Positions 7,251 through 16,331 are shown, counted from the stretch's first letter. The stretch: DNA of 16,652 nt from Psychrosphaera sp. (GCA_028098005.1 JAOHFM010000034.1:1-16652); one strand, 5' to 3'. The notes: generated by a model not told the origin, from the sequence alone. Numbers and translations: made by a program.

Positions 7251-8099
7251 TCAAGTTAGCTTATCAAAGTCACTACTAGAATGGCGTTCATGCAGCTGCT
7301 GTGACTCATCACCCCAGGTTTTATTTACAATTTTACCTCGTCTAACGGCAGGCCTCTGCTCTATTTTTTCTGCCCAAGCGATTAAATGGGTGTAACTTTT
7401 GACGTTTAAAAACTCCCCAGCGTCATACAACTCTCCCAAAACCAAGGCGCCATACCAAGGCCAAATGGCAATGTCGGCGATGCTGTATTCCTCACCCGCC
7501 ATATAGTCATTGTTAGCAAGATGCTTGTCCAAAACATCAAGTTGCCTTTTCGTTTCCATGGTAAATCTGTCTATTGGGTATTCGAATTTTTCAGGAGCAT
7601 ATGCATAAAAGTGTCCAAAACCACCACCTAAATATGGACCGCTTCCCACTTGCCAAAACAACCATGACAAACAAGTAGCTTTATCACTAGGCGAGCTTGG
7701 GATGAAACGTCCAAACTTTTCAGCCAAGTGCAATAAAATAGCACCGGACTCAAATATATTAAGGTTATTAGGTCCTGATTTATCAACTAACGCTGGAATT
7801 TTTGAGTTAGGATTAATATCTACAAAACCGCTACTAAATTGGTCTGCATCTTGGATCTTTATTAGGTGTGCATCGTACTCTGCACCAGCTTCGCCAGCCG
7901 CTAACAACTCTTCAAACATAACTGTGGCTTTTACACCATTGGGCGTTGCTAACGAATAAAGTTGGAATGGGTGCTTTCCGACTGGTAGTGATTGCTCGAA
8001 CCGTGAGCCTGAGTCTGGTCTATTTAAACTCGCCCACTCTCCTCCATTCTCTTTATCCCAAGTCCAAACCTTTGGTGGCGTATAAATATTTTCCGACAT
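7251..8099 (-). CDS. yghU: YghU, Nu-class glutathione transferase-like disulfide reductase
   Basis: YghU-type proteins are cytoplasmic GST-fold enzymes that bind two glutathione molecules (or glutathione disulfide) and reduce disulfides, with little classical transferase activity. The 282-residue product (E. coli YghU has 288) has a long N-terminal extension, then the thioredoxin-like domain. The TPN motif of the Nu class, replacing the usual catalytic Ser/Tyr/Cys, is at Thr52-Pro53-Asn54. IPAL (101-104) with the cis-proline and ESGAI (117-121) form the glutathione site. The all-helical C-terminal domain holds YSIADIAIWPW (205-215) and EQRPAV (247-252). A strong AAGGAG ribosome-binding site precedes the ATG at 8099. 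It is 62 bases after ygjP on the same strand; no convincing promoter was found in the gap, so it may share the yegD-ygjP transcript. Physiological substrate is unknown. Confidence 0.93.
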   Translation of the reverse strand: MSENIYTPPKVWTWDKENGGEWASLNRPDSGSRFEQSLPVGKHPFQLYSLATPNGVKATVMFEELLAAGEAGAEYDAHLIKIQDADQFSSGFVDINPNSKIPALVDKSGPNNLNIFESGAILLHLAEKFGRFIPSSPSDKATCLSWLFWQVGSGPYLGGGFGHFYAYAPEKFEYPIDRFTMETKRQLDVLDKHLANNDYMAGEEYSIADIAIWPWYGALVLGELYDAGEFLNVKSYTHLIAWAEKIEQRPAVRRGKIVNKTWGDESQQLHERHSSSDFDKLT

Positions 8100-8161
8100 A
8101 ACAACTCCTTACAGTTTTAATAGACTACGGCTATCAACACGTTTAGATCATGTTATGCAGA

Positions 8162-8686
8162 TTAATAAACCTCACCTATTAGCTCTAGGTGGGTTAAATA
8201 AATGCGCACATCTAACTCTAGTTGATGATAGTTAGGCAACATATACTCACAAAGTTTATAAAATGCCTTGTTGTGATCAGACTCTTTAAAATGTGCAAGT
8301 TCATGTACCACTATCATAGCGAGAAATTCTTGGGGCGCATTTTTAAATATAGAACTTATTCGTATTTCATATTTACGTTTGAGCTTAGCGCCTTGAACTC
8401 TTGCTACGCTGGTATGAGTTCCTAGTGCATTTTTTATAACATGCAGTTTATTGTCATATTCAACCTTACTTATTGGTTGAGACTTTTTTAAATACTGATT
8501 TTTTAGTTCGAGAACGTACTCTCTAAGAAGTTTGTCGTTGTTAAAATGGTGCGGATGTGGGTATTTTTTTATTAAATAAGCCGTCAGTTTATTAGTGTCA
8601 ACAAGATGTTGAACCGACTCAACAATTGAGCCGGGATAATGACTTATATACTTAAGTTTAGTCGGGTCAGTCTTAGAATTAGACAA
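8162..8686 (-). CDS. ygjP: YgjP, M48/SprT-like zinc metallopeptidase-family protein
   Basis: This 174-residue protein matches E. coli YgjP closely as I recall it, including blocks YDNKLHVIKNALG (77-89), SVARVQGAKLK (93-103) and the zinc site VVHELAHFKESDHNKAFY (126-143). His128, Glu129 and His132 form HExxH, and His138 is the likely third ligand. It belongs to the YgjP/WSS1-like metallopeptidase group; a protease activity in bacteria is inferred, not established. It has no signal peptide, so it should be cytoplasmic. The start is a TTG at 8686, which gives the MSN start also found in E. coli YgjP; the ribosome-binding site is weak, and the only nearby ATG is followed at once by a stop. It begins 15 bases after the yegD stop, so the two are co-transcribed and possibly coupled. 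Confidence 0.93.
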   Translation of the reverse strand: MSNSKTDPTKLKYISHYPGSIVESVQHLVDTNKLTAYLIKKYPHPHHFNNDKLLREYVLELKNQYLKKSQPISKVEYDNKLHVIKNALGTHTSVARVQGAKLKRKYEIRISSIFKNAPQEFLAMIVVHELAHFKESDHNKAFYKLCEYMLPNYHQLELDVRIYLTHLELIGEVY

Positions 8687-8701
8687 TGCTTTACATTCCG
8701 G

Positions 8702-10060
8702 TTATTTGAATATCGTTTCAGCCCAGCGACTTAATCCAGCAGTAACACTACCAAAGTGATCGCCAACCACAACCGGTTTATTGCCAAACTTCGACTTTAT
8801 GAAATCATTAATGACAGGTGACTTAGCCGTACCGCCAGTAACAAAAATAACGTCTGGCTCTGCGCCGCCTTGATTAACGGCTTCGCTCATTAGTTTGGCA
8901 ATACTGTTCAACTGATTGTCCGACGCTTCTAAAAATAATTTTCTGTCGACAAGTTGGCTTAGGTCCGGGGTTAGGTATCCTAAATCTATATTATTTGTAT
9001 CCGTGTTTGTCAGCTGTATTTTAGCCTGTTCAGCGCTATTCACTAGTTGATAGCTGAGCTTTTCATTGTAAGCTTTTAATAAGCGAGCCAGTATTTCTGG
9101 CTGTTCAGAGTCTCGCTGTAATTGTTCTAAAAATCGTCCGTTTGCATCGCTGTAAAAGTCAGTTTGGGCGTTAACATCATTAATAGCAACGGCTTTAAAA
9201 TAACTATTCACTGGCATTGGTTTACCCGACTTTAGCTTGCCGTTAATACCGAGATTTGGCATAACGCCTTTTAAGGCCAGTTGTATATCAAAGTCATTAC
9301 CACCGACTCTTAAACCGCTGTGTCCTAAAAGAGCCTCTGAGCGGTCGGCTTTGTTCATTAACTCTGGGCCCATAAGAAGCATTGAGCAATCCGTGGTACC
9401 ACCGCCAATATCAACAACCAATACTCTTGTTTCTTGTTGTAAACTTGCCTCGTATTCAAATCCTGCAGCTACAGGTTCGTATTGAAATTCAATATCCTGA
9501 TAGCCAACATGTTTAGCGGCGTTCGTTAATACTTCAATAGCTTGTTTGTTGCTTTGTTCACTATTGCGACCTTGAAAGTTAATTGGTCGACCGATAACTA
9601 CCTTAGTTACGTCTTGCTGTAGCTCTTCTTCAACGTGATATTTAACATGGGCCATCATGGCTGCAACAATGTGCTCAAAAAAAACAATTTGCTGAGGTAG
9701 AAGTCCACTCGTCCCTAAAAATGATTTTGGTGACTTTATATAATAACCTTCGCTTGGGTCGTCTAAGTAGCGCTCTAAGGCTGACTTACCAAATGATAGA
9801 TGTTCAGGTATGCCGTCGTAACGAAGGTCTTCTAAAGCCTCTTGCCCTTTGGAAATCAAGAAACCTCTAGAGTCCGCAAAAGTGGTTTTGTAAGGCTCTC
9901 TAATATTTTTATGTAACCAGTTTGGAATTACGTCTCGACTTGGGGCATACAGCGAAGATGACATAAATTTGCCATGTTCACCTAGCGTTAACATTTTTGG
10001 TTGCCCATTTTGCATTGTCGCAACAGCACAATTTGAAGTGCCGTAGTCAAAACCTATCAT
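8702..10060 (-). CDS. yegD: YegD, short Hsp70-family ATPase
   Basis: YegD is an actin/Hsp70-fold ATPase that lacks the usual substrate-binding half. The 452 residues (E. coli YegD has 450) show the phosphate-1 loop FDYGTSNCAV (4-13), the phosphate-2 loop VVDIGGGTTDCSM (215-227) and the adenosine motif FVTGGTAKSP (406-415), in the order of the Hsp70 nucleotide-binding domain. EPVAAGFEYEA (195-205) is the usual Hsp70 EPxAA block. The protein ends soon after the ATPase domain, compared with about 640 residues for DnaK, so chaperone activity cannot be assumed; its role is not established. No signal peptide is present, so it is cytoplasmic. It is the first gene of the run yegD-ygjP-(yghU) and has its own candidate promoter. 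The ribosome-binding site AGGCAG lies about 8 bases before the ATG. Confidence 0.92.
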   Translation of the reverse strand: MIGFDYGTSNCAVATMQNGQPKMLTLGEHGKFMSSSLYAPSRDVIPNWLHKNIREPYKTTFADSRGFLISKGQEALEDLRYDGIPEHLSFGKSALERYLDDPSEGYYIKSPKSFLGTSGLLPQQIVFFEHIVAAMMAHVKYHVEEELQQDVTKVVIGRPINFQGRNSEQSNKQAIEVLTNAAKHVGYQDIEFQYEPVAAGFEYEASLQQETRVLVVDIGGGTTDCSMLLMGPELMNKADRSEALLGHSGLRVGGNDFDIQLALKGVMPNLGINGKLKSGKPMPVNSYFKAVAINDVNAQTDFYSDANGRFLEQLQRDSEQPEILARLLKAYNEKLSYQLVNSAEQAKIQLTNTDTNNIDLGYLTPDLSQLVDRKLFLEASDNQLNSIAKLMSEAVNQGGAEPDVIFVTGGTAKSPVINDFIKSKFGNKPVVVGDHFGSVTAGLSRWAETIFK

Positions 10061-10094
10061 TAAAAACTGCCTACTATATAAATTACGGCCGCGG

Positions 10095-10123
10095 ATTCTA
10101 CCTAATCATCGAGGCTTTTTCAC
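10095..10123 (-). promoter_or_regulatory. Candidate sigma-70 promoter for yegD
   Basis: The minus strand has GTGAAA at 10123-10118 and TAGAAT at 10100-10095, separated by 17 bases. The -10 matches consensus at 5 of 6 positions and the -35 at 4 of 6. It lies between the terminator of the tRNA operon and the yegD start, where a promoter is required. Confidence 0.4.
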
Positions 10124-10150
10124 GGCTTTGTTTAACGAATTTAAAGTATA

Positions 10151-10193
10151 AAAAAACCAGAATGCCTATTTTACTAAGCTATTCTGGTTTTTT
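10151..10193 (-). terminator. Intrinsic terminator after tRNA-Leu (bidirectional form)
   Basis: AAAAAACCAGAAT (10151-10163) and ATTCTGGTTTTTT (10181-10193) form a perfect 13-bp stem with a 17-base loop. On the minus strand the stem ends in a run of seven T residues, giving a clear Rho-independent terminator for the secG-tRNA transcript, 23 bases past the tRNA end. The other strand also ends in six T residues, but no plus-strand gene precedes it. Confidence 0.85.
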
Positions 10194-10215
10194 GGGTTCT
10201 TGACGAACCTTGTAT

Positions 10216-10300
10216 TGGTGCGGATGGAGAGACTTGAACTCTCACGCCTTGCGGCACAGGCACCTCATGCCTGCGTGTCTACCAATTTCACCACATCCGC
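10216..10300 (-). tRNA. leuU: tRNA-Leu (anticodon GAG)
   Basis: The minus strand folds as an 85-base class II tRNA including an encoded CCA (complement of 10216-10218). The acceptor stem pairs GCGGATG with CATCCGC. The anticodon stem CAGGC/GCCTG encloses the loop ATGAGGT, giving anticodon GAG (complement of 10264-10266) for codons CUC and CUU. The variable arm is long (TGCCGCAAGGCGT), as required for tRNA-Leu, and the T arm carries GTTCAAGTC. It lies 18 bases after the secG stop, the same secG-leuU adjacency as in E. coli, and is likely processed from the secG transcript. Confidence 0.97.
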
Positions 10301-10318
10301 GAATTTTGATTCACAAAA

Positions 10319-10687
10319 TTAGTTAACTGGTACGTCTTCCGAACCATTTGATTCTTGTGTATCACCCATTGGGATATCAGAAGGAACTTCCATTTCCATA
10401 GCTGGTGCTGTTTCAGTTGGTACAGAAAGATCACTAAATGCGTCTTCTTTTTTAACTGAGTTAGCTGTCATGCTACCTAAGAATATACTTAGGATAAAAA
10501 AAGCAGTTGCTAGGAACGTGGTTGTTTTTGTCAGAAAATTACCTGACCCATTAGAACCAAATAATGTTGCTGATGCACCAGCACCAAACGATGCTCCCAT
10601 ATCTGCGCCCTTGCCCTGCTGGATAAGAATTAGTCCAACTAGTGCTATCGCGATAATCAAATAAACTACAATTAAAATTTCGTACAT
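10319..10687 (-). CDS. secG: SecG, preprotein translocase subunit
   Basis: SecG is the small non-essential subunit of the SecYEG channel that assists SecA-driven protein export across the inner membrane. The 122-residue product has two membrane segments (about 2-22 and 55-73) joined by the conserved loop LIQQGKGADMGASFGAGAS, with the family's FGSNGSGNFLTK before the second helix. The tail after the second helix is acidic and Pro/Ser-rich and of low conservation, as usual. An AAGGTA ribosome-binding site precedes the ATG. It starts 9 bases after the tpiA stop and is followed by tRNA-Leu, so it sits at the end of the folP-glmM-tpiA-secG run. Confidence 0.96.
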   Translation of the reverse strand: MYEILIVVYLIIAIALVGLILIQQGKGADMGASFGAGASATLFGSNGSGNFLTKTTTFLATAFFILSIFLGSMTANSVKKEDAFSDLSVPTETAPAMEMEVPSDIPMGDTQESNGSEDVPVN

Positions 10688-10696
10688 GCTTTTACC

Positions 10697-11434
10697 TTAA
10701 GCTACTGCGTTTTTACAAATATTTGTGAACGCTTCCACATCTAAACTCGCGCCACCAATTAGGCCGCCGTCGATGTTTTCCTTGGAAAACAATTCTTCAC
10801 TATTTTCTGCCTTAACACTACCACCATATAAGATTCGTGTTAAGTCTGCTAATTCTTGGCTATATCCAGCTAACGTTTTTCGGATCATTGCGTGAATTTC
10901 TTCAGCTTGTTCACCCGTTGCTGTTTTGCCTGTGCCTATTGCCCATACAGGCTCATAAGCGAATACAATGCTATCTGAGTAATTTGGTAGTACATCTAAC
11001 ACAGCTTTAACTTGTTCAGTAATTACAGCCGTTGTCTCACCATTTTCTCTCTGTTCATCTGTTTCACCAACACAAATAATTGGTATAAGACCTGCTGCTA
11101 AAGTAGATAAAACCTTTTTTGCAACTACTTCATTTGTCTCATTAAACAGTGAACGACGTTCAGAGTGTCCTACAATAACATACTGACAACCAACATCCCT
11201 CAACATTCTTCCAGAAATTTCACCTGTGAATGCTCCTGAATCTTGGATTGCAATTGTCTGCGCACCTTTTTTAACGTCCTGCGTATCTTCATTCAAATAA
11301 ACGAACGGCGGACATAGCACAGCCTCTACGTTATCAGTATCTAACTGTTGGATATTGCTAACCATTTCAGTTAGCAGTTGGCTATCGCCGTTTAGTTTCC
11401 AATTCGCTACTACTAGCGGTAATCGAATGGCCAT
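10697..11434 (-). CDS. tpiA: Triosephosphate isomerase
   Basis: TpiA interconverts dihydroxyacetone phosphate and glyceraldehyde 3-phosphate in glycolysis and gluconeogenesis. I chose the ATG at 11434 (MAIRLPLVVANWKLNGD) over the in-frame ATG at 11449, because the AAGGAGAGG ribosome-binding site lies within the first codons of the longer version. The product is 245 residues, about 10 shorter than E. coli TpiA; the shortening lies before the catalytic histidine. Catalytic residues are all present: Asn11 and Lys13 (NWKLNG), His90 (VGHSERR), Glu161 (YEPVWAIGTGK), and the phosphate-binding YGGSV and GLIGGASL near the C-terminus. Loop 3 carries GAQTIAIQDSGAFTGE, with Thr where E. coli has Asn. It stands between glmM and secG, an order common outside the enterobacteria. 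Confidence 0.97.
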   Translation of the reverse strand: MAIRLPLVVANWKLNGDSQLLTEMVSNIQQLDTDNVEAVLCPPFVYLNEDTQDVKKGAQTIAIQDSGAFTGEISGRMLRDVGCQYVIVGHSERRSLFNETNEVVAKKVLSTLAAGLIPIICVGETDEQRENGETTAVITEQVKAVLDVLPNYSDSIVFAYEPVWAIGTGKTATGEQAEEIHAMIRKTLAGYSQELADLTRILYGGSVKAENSEELFSKENIDGGLIGGASLDVEAFTNICKNAVA

Positions 11435-11501
11435 TAGCCTCTCCTTCATTTAAGCGGCGAGATAGTAACAAACTCCCCAAAAAGTACAAGTAATGGATTC
11501 G

Positions 11502-12836
11502 TTATTCTGCGTGTTCAGCCACTTTATCGGCCACATTTTGTGCAATTCGTTTTATCAACTTAGCATCTTTGCCTTCAGTCATAACTCGAATAAGTGGTTC
11601 GGTACCCGATTTTCTGATTAAGATGCGCCCTTCGTCGCCAAGTTCTACTTCTGCGGCTTGAATTGCTAACTTTACTTCGTCAACTTCAAGTGGGTATTTA
11701 TTTGGTGCTGTGCGAACGTTAATTAATTTCTGTGGATATTTCTCCATACCCGCTTTTAGCTCAGACAAGGTCATACCGGTATCTACTATTGCAGCCAAAA
11801 TTTGTACCGCTGATATTGTGCCATCACCAGTAGGTATGTGATCTAGGTTTATAACATGACCAGAAGACTCGCCACCTATTGTCCAACCGTTTTCTTTTAG
11901 TAATTGCATAACGTAACGGTCGCCAACTTTTGCTCTTTTAAACGGAATACTTAGGTTTTTAAGTGCAACTTCTAACCCTAAATTAGACATTAATGTGCCA
12001 ACAACACCACCTTTAAGTTCACCTTTTTTAAGAGCTTGGCGCGCCAAAATAAAGACAAGTTCGTCACCATCAACTTCCATGCCTTTCTCATCAACCATAA
12101 TGAGTCTATCGCCGTCACCATCTAACGCAATACCAACATCAGCATCGTGTTGAATCACTGCTTTACGCAATGCATCTGTATGTGTAGCACCACAGTGGTC
12201 ATTAATATTCAGGCCATTTGGCTCTGCAAATATTGAAATTACCTCAGCGCCTAACTCTCTAAATACGTTTGGTGCAATGTGGTAGGTTGCTCCATTTGCC
12301 GTATCAACAACAACTTTCATGCCCTTTAGTGATTCTAGTGCAAAGCGACTCTTGCAGAACTCGATATATCGCCCAGCTGCATCATTAATTCTAAAGGCTT
12401 TACCAAGCTTTTCAGATTCGACACAGGTAAGCTCTTGTTCAATCATTCTCTCAATTTCATGCTCTACTTCGTCTGGTAACTTGGTACCTTCTGCTGAGAA
12501 AAATTTAATGCCGTTGTCGTAATATGGATTGTGTGATGCGCTAATAACAATACCGGCGTCAGCTCTGAACGTTTGAGTTAAGTATGAAATTGCAGGTGTT
12601 GGCATAGGTCCAAGCAACCCTACATCTACGCCAGCAGCTATTAAGCCTGACTCAAGTGCCGTTTCTAGCATATAGCCGGAAATACGAGTGTCTTTACCAA
12701 TAAGTACTTTTCTGTTGCCATTGCTGGCAAAGACTTTACCAGCAGCCCAGCCTAATTTTAATGCAAACTCTGGTGTAATGGCCCCTTGTCCAACCAAGCC
12801 TCTAATTCCATCTGTTCCAAAATACTTTTTACTCAT
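11502..12836 (-). CDS. glmM: Phosphoglucosamine mutase
   Basis: GlmM converts glucosamine-6-phosphate to glucosamine-1-phosphate, the step before UDP-GlcNAc for peptidoglycan and lipopolysaccharide. The 444 residues (E. coli 445) show the phosphoserine loop [16 protein letters not shown] with Ser101 as the phosphorylated residue, the metal loop DGDGDR (239-244), the sugar-binding GGESSGH, and the phosphate-binding RKSGTEP (408-414). The ATG overlaps the end of folP by 8 bases (ATGAGTAA), with an AAAGGAA ribosome-binding site inside folP, indicating translational coupling. The folP-glmM order is conserved across gammaproteobacteria. Confidence 0.98.
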   Translation of the reverse strand: MSKKYFGTDGIRGLVGQGAITPEFALKLGWAAGKVFASNGNRKVLIGKDTRISGYMLETALESGLIAAGVDVGLLGPMPTPAISYLTQTFRADAGIVISASHNPYYDNGIKFFSAEGTKLPDEVEHEIERMIEQELTCVESEKLGKAFRINDAAGRYIEFCKSRFALESLKGMKVVVDTANGATYHIAPNVFRELGAEVISIFAEPNGLNINDHCGATHTDALRKAVIQHDADVGIALDGDGDRLIMVDEKGMEVDGDELVFILARQALKKGELKGGVVGTLMSNLGLEVALKNLSIPFKRAKVGDRYVMQLLKENGWTIGGESSGHVINLDHIPTGDGTISAVQILAAIVDTGMTLSELKAGMEKYPQKLINVRTAPNKYPLEVDEVKLAIQAAEVELGDEGRILIRKSGTEPLIRVMTEGKDAKLIKRIAQNVADKVAEHAE

Positions 12837-13653
12837 TAATAATTCCTTTGTTCATCGCATTGTAAATGGTAACTGCTTGTTGAGTCTCTGCGACATCATG
12901 GACTCGAAGAATGTTTGCCCCATTACTTAGGGCTAAAGTAGCAGCTATTACACTTCCTAACATTCTATCATTTGTTTCTACATTTAATAAATTACCAATC
13001 ATCGATTTCCTTGATAAACCGGCTAATATTGGCATTTTATATGTAACAAATTGATCTAAATCACCCAAAAGCTTGTAATTATCATTCAATGTTTTGCCAA
13101 AACCAAAGCCTGGGTCTAACCAAAGTCGCTCTTTACTGACTCCTGCGCGCTCACACTCTGTTATTTTCTTATCAAAGAAGTGCTTTATTTCACCAGTTAC
13201 ATTTTTGTACTCCGGCTTATTTTGCATAGTTTGTGGCGAGCCTTGCATATGCATTAAACAAACAGGGACATCAGCTTGCGCTGCAACTTCTAAAGCGCCA
13301 GGTTGACTTAATGCACACACGTCGTTAATGATGTCAATTCCATGCGCTAACCCCTCAGCCATAACGTCGGCTTTTGACGTGTCTAAAGATATAACGCAGT
13401 TAAACTCGGACTTAAGTTTTTTTATAACAGGGATAACTCTAGACAACTCTGTTTGAACATCAATTTTAGGAGCACCGGGCCGAGTTGACTCGCCACCTAT
13501 ATCTATAATGTGGGCCCCGTCTTTTAACATTCGCTCTGCTTGTTTTACTGCGCGGTTCAATGAATTAAATTCGCCACCATCTGAAAATGAGTCTGGCGTG
13601 ACATTTAAGATACCCATAATCTTAGGCTGGCTGAAGTCGAATAAATTATCCAC
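12829..13653 (-). CDS. folP: Dihydropteroate synthase
   Basis: FolP joins p-aminobenzoate to dihydropterin pyrophosphate in folate synthesis and is the target of sulfonamides. The 274-residue protein has all the family's substrate loops: [11 protein letters not shown] (17-27), [11 protein letters not shown] (51-61), the pterin-site DPGFGFGK (180-187), GLSRKSMIG (212-220) with Arg215 and Lys216, and RVHDV (250-254). The start is GTG at 13653, with AGGA 7 bases upstream; the next methionine would cut into the first motif. ftsH lies 80 bases upstream with a hairpin terminator in the gap, and no clear promoter is visible there, so expression probably depends on readthrough. No residue change pointing to sulfonamide resistance is evident, though this cannot be judged well by eye. 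Confidence 0.97.
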   Translation of the reverse strand: MDNLFDFSQPKIMGILNVTPDSFSDGGEFNSLNRAVKQAERMLKDGAHIIDIGGESTRPGAPKIDVQTELSRVIPVIKKLKSEFNCVISLDTSKADVMAEGLAHGIDIINDVCALSQPGALEVAAQADVPVCLMHMQGSPQTMQNKPEYKNVTGEIKHFFDKKITECERAGVSKERLWLDPGFGFGKTLNDNYKLLGDLDQFVTYKMPILAGLSRKSMIGNLLNVETNDRMLGSVIAATLALSNGANILRVHDVAETQQAVTIYNAMNKGIINE

Positions 13654-13688
13654 AAACGTGTCCTAGTTGTTTCTTAAAGTAAAAATAA

Positions 13689-13716
13689 AAAAGGCCCCTA
13701 TAATAAGGAGCCTTTT
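13689..13716 (-). terminator. Intrinsic terminator or attenuator after ftsH
   Basis: On the minus strand AAAAGGCTCC (13716-13707) pairs with GGGGCCTTTT (13698-13689) through one wobble pair around an 8-base loop, and a T-rich tail follows. It begins 18 bases after the ftsH stop and lies before folP on the same strand. It should end or attenuate transcripts from the heat-shock promoter before folP-glmM-tpiA-secG. Confidence 0.8.
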
Positions 13717-13733
13717 AAATCTAATGATATTAT

Positions 13734-15653
13734 TTACGCATCTTTCGGTTGTTCTTGATCCGAAGACGTAGAAGTTTCTTCTTTAGATTCTTCTGAATTA
13801 TCATTATTTGAATTGTCAGGCTTATCTGCCTTCTCATTCCAACCTGCTGGTTCACGAACTTCTTTACGCTCCATTAGGTCATCAATTTGTTTTGCATCAA
13901 TAGTTTCATATTTCATCAACGCATCTTTCATTGAATGAAGTATGTCCATATTGTCTTCTAGAATTTGACGAGCTCGCTCATAGTTTTTATCTATGATTGC
14001 ACGTACTTCTTTATCAATTAAACGAGCAGTTTCGTCTGAAATATTTTTATGCTTCGCAGAGCTGCGACCCATAAATACTTCACCTTCTTCTTCCGCATAA
14101 AGTAGTGGACCTAGTTTTTCAGAAAGACCCCATTGCGTCACCATCTTAGATGCTAAATCAGTGGCACGCTCAATATCGTTAGACGCACCAGTAGAAACCT
14201 TTTCATCACCGTAGATTATTTGTTCAGCTAATCGACCGCCATAAAGGCTAGAAATATTACTTTCCAAATGTTGCTTAGAATGACTGAAACGGTCTTTCTC
14301 TGGTAAATACATTGTTACACCAAGCGCTCGGCCGCGAGGAATAATACTTACTTTATAAACAGGGTCGTGCTCTGGAACCATACGCCCGACAATGGCATGA
14401 CCAGCTTCATGATATGCTGTCATTTCTTTTTCGGCGTCGTCCATTACCATGGTTTTACGCTCAGCGCCCATCATAATCTTGTCTTTTGCTTTTTCAAAGT
14501 CTGTCATATCTACTAAACGCTTATTACTTCTAGCAGCGAATAGTGCAGCTTCGTTTACTAAGTTAGCTAGATCGGCACCAGAGAAACCTGGGGTGCCTCG
14601 AGCAATAAGTGCAGGCTCAACATCATTACTAAGTGGAACTTTACGCATGTGAACATTTAATATTTGTTCACGGCCACGTACGTCCGGCAAACCAACAACA
14701 ACTTGTCTGTCAAATCGACCAGGACGAAGTAATGCCGGGTCTAATACATCAGGTCTGTTAGTAGCTGCAATAACGATAATGCCTTCATTACCTTCAAAAC
14801 CATCCATTTCTACTAGCATTTGGTTTAGCGTTTGTTCACGTTCATCGTGACCACCACCCATACCTGCACCACGTTGACGACCTACAGCATCGATCTCATC
14901 AATAAATATAATACATGGCGCTGACTTCTTAGCTTGGTCAAACATATCTCTTACACGAGATGCACCGACACCAACAAACATTTCAACGAAGTCTGAACCT
15001 GAAATCGCAAAGAATGGTACTTTTGCTTCACCAGCAACCGCTTTTGCTAATAGTGTTTTACCTGTACCTGGCTGACCTACCATTAGTACGCCTTTTGGTA
15101 TTTTACCGCCAAGCTTTTGAAACTTAGACGGGTCTTTTAGGTAATCAACTAATTCTTGTACTTCTTCTTTAGCTTCGTCACAACCAGCTACGTCTTTAAA
15201 CGTTGTTTTGATTTGATCTTCGCCCATTAAACGAGCTTTACTTTTGCCGAATGACATAGCGCCTTTACCGCCGCCACCTTGCATTTGACGCATAAAGAAT
15301 ATCCATACACCAATCAACAATAACATTGGGAACCAAGATATTAAGATAGACGTAAATAAAGATGGCTCTTCAGGTGGTACACCAATGATTCTTACATCAT
15401 TTTCTATCAAGTCGTTAAGTAAGTCTTTATCGTAAGCAGTAGGAATTAATGTCTCAAACTTTTCACCGCTACGTTTTATTCCTTTGATCTGACGATCTGA
15501 AATTTTAACTTCACGAATTTGACCTTGACGAACATCTTTGATGAATTGCGTGTAGTTTTCAGCGCCACTAGCGGATTCACTTGGTGTAATGTTGTTAAAC
15601 ACTGACATCAAAGCGACAGCCACTACTAACCAGATTATTAAATTTTTAGCCAT
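13734..15653 (-). CDS. ftsH: FtsH, ATP-dependent membrane zinc metalloprotease
   Basis: FtsH is the essential hexameric inner-membrane AAA+ protease that degrades misassembled membrane proteins and regulators such as LpxC and sigma-32. I use the ATG at 15653 (MAKNLIIWL, as in E. coli) rather than the in-frame TTG three codons earlier; GAGTG lies just before it. The product is 639 residues. In order: transmembrane helix 1 (about 5-20), a periplasmic domain, helix 2 (about 101-121), Walker A GQPGTGKT (193-200), Walker B IIFIDEID (248-255), the second region of homology with RPGRFDRQ (310-317), the zinc site HEAGH (415-419) and a Ser/Glu/Asp-rich tail. Walker A has Gln where E. coli has Pro (GPPGTGKT), a tolerated-looking change. 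It is 48 bases after rlmE and shares its heat-shock-type promoter. Confidence 0.98.
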   Translation of the reverse strand: MAKNLIIWLVVAVALMSVFNNITPSESASGAENYTQFIKDVRQGQIREVKISDRQIKGIKRSGEKFETLIPTAYDKDLLNDLIENDVRIIGVPPEEPSLFTSILISWFPMLLLIGVWIFFMRQMQGGGGKGAMSFGKSKARLMGEDQIKTTFKDVAGCDEAKEEVQELVDYLKDPSKFQKLGGKIPKGVLMVGQPGTGKTLLAKAVAGEAKVPFFAISGSDFVEMFVGVGASRVRDMFDQAKKSAPCIIFIDEIDAVGRQRGAGMGGGHDEREQTLNQMLVEMDGFEGNEGIIVIAATNRPDVLDPALLRPGRFDRQVVVGLPDVRGREQILNVHMRKVPLSNDVEPALIARGTPGFSGADLANLVNEAALFAARSNKRLVDMTDFEKAKDKIMMGAERKTMVMDDAEKEMTAYHEAGHAIVGRMVPEHDPVYKVSIIPRGRALGVTMYLPEKDRFSHSKQHLESNISSLYGGRLAEQIIYGDEKVSTGASNDIERATDLASKMVTQWGLSEKLGPLLYAEEEGEVFMGRSSAKHKNISDETARLIDKEVRAIIDKNYERARQILEDNMDILHSMKDALMKYETIDAKQIDDLMERKEVREPAGWNEKADKPDNSNNDNSEESKEETSTSSDQEQPKDA

Positions 15654-15701
15654 ATCACTCAAAGGAATAACCTCTTCCTGTTATTAATTAATTTAAGATT
15701 A

Positions 15702-16331
15702 CTACAGTTTGTAACCTGTCGCTACTACGTACACCTCTCGAGATCTCGCTCTTGAGGATTCCGGTTTTCTTACTTTTACAACTTTAAATGCTGCTCTTAT
15801 GTCTTTTACGAATTGCTCAAAACCTTCACCTTGGAAAACTTTGACAACAAATTTACCGTCTTTACCTAATACTTGATTACACATATCTAGTGCAAGTTCC
15901 ACTAAATACATCGACCCTGACTGGTCTATCGCATCGTTTCCGCTCAAGTTAGGCGCCATATCAGACATTACTAAATCTACAGTACGTCCGTTTATACGAT
16001 CTAACAACGCATTTAGAACACTTTCTTCTCTAAAGTCGCCCTGTAGAAAGTCGACACCTACAATTGGGTCCATTGGCAATATATCACAAGCAATGAGAGT
16101 GCCGCTGTTACCTATGTAATCAGCTGCATACTGCGACCAACCACCGGGTGCCGCACCTAAGTCGACCACAGTATCGCCAGGTTTCATTAACTTGTCTTTC
16201 TTTTGAAGCTCTTCTATTTTGAAATAGGCACGTGAACGCAATCCACGTTTATTCGCTTCTTTTACGTATTTATCGTTTACGTGCTCTTCTAACCAGCGTT
16301 TACTACTAGCCGAACGTTTATCTTTTGCCAT
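15702..16331 (-). CDS. rlmE: RlmE, 23S rRNA U2552 2'-O-methyltransferase (FtsJ/RrmJ)
   Basis: RlmE methylates the ribose of U2552 in the A-loop of 23S rRNA using S-adenosylmethionine, a late step of large-subunit assembly. The length of 209 residues equals that of E. coli RlmE, and the catalytic set falls at identical numbers: Lys38, Asp124, Lys164 and Glu199, with Asp83 in the cofactor site. The SAM-binding motif is [13 protein letters not shown] (55-67). The ATG at 16331 gives the family start [13 protein letters not shown]; its ribosome-binding site is weak. It is the first gene of an rlmE-ftsH operon, which is heat-shock induced in E. coli, and a sigma-32-like promoter is visible upstream. 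yhbY is divergent, as in E. coli. Confidence 0.98.
   Translation of the reverse strand: MAKDKRSASSKRWLEEHVNDKYVKEANKRGLRSRAYFKIEELQKKDKLMKPGDTVVDLGAAPGGWSQYAADYIGNSGTLIACDILPMDPIVGVDFLQGDFREESVLNALLDRINGRTVDLVMSDMAPNLSGNDAIDQSGSMYLVELALDMCNQVLGKDGKFVVKVFQGEGFEQFVKDIRAAFKVVKVRKPESSRARSREVYVVATGYKL

Noticed and set aside
9997..10203. Plus-strand open frame covering the yegD start and the tRNA-side terminator
   Set aside because: It crosses a perfect terminator hairpin and the opposite gene's 5' end, so it is a chance frame.
10216..10300. tRNA-Leu as an attachment site for an integrated element
   Set aside because: No integrase, no repeated tRNA 3' end in the window, and the neighbouring genes are ordinary chromosomal ones.
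11435..11501. Possible promoter ahead of tpiA (TTGTAC with TACTAT at 16 bases)
   Set aside because: Both boxes match consensus poorly, and tpiA is explained by co-transcription with folP-glmM.
12319..12930. Plus-strand frames within glmM and folP
   Set aside because: They are antisense shadows of well-conserved genes.
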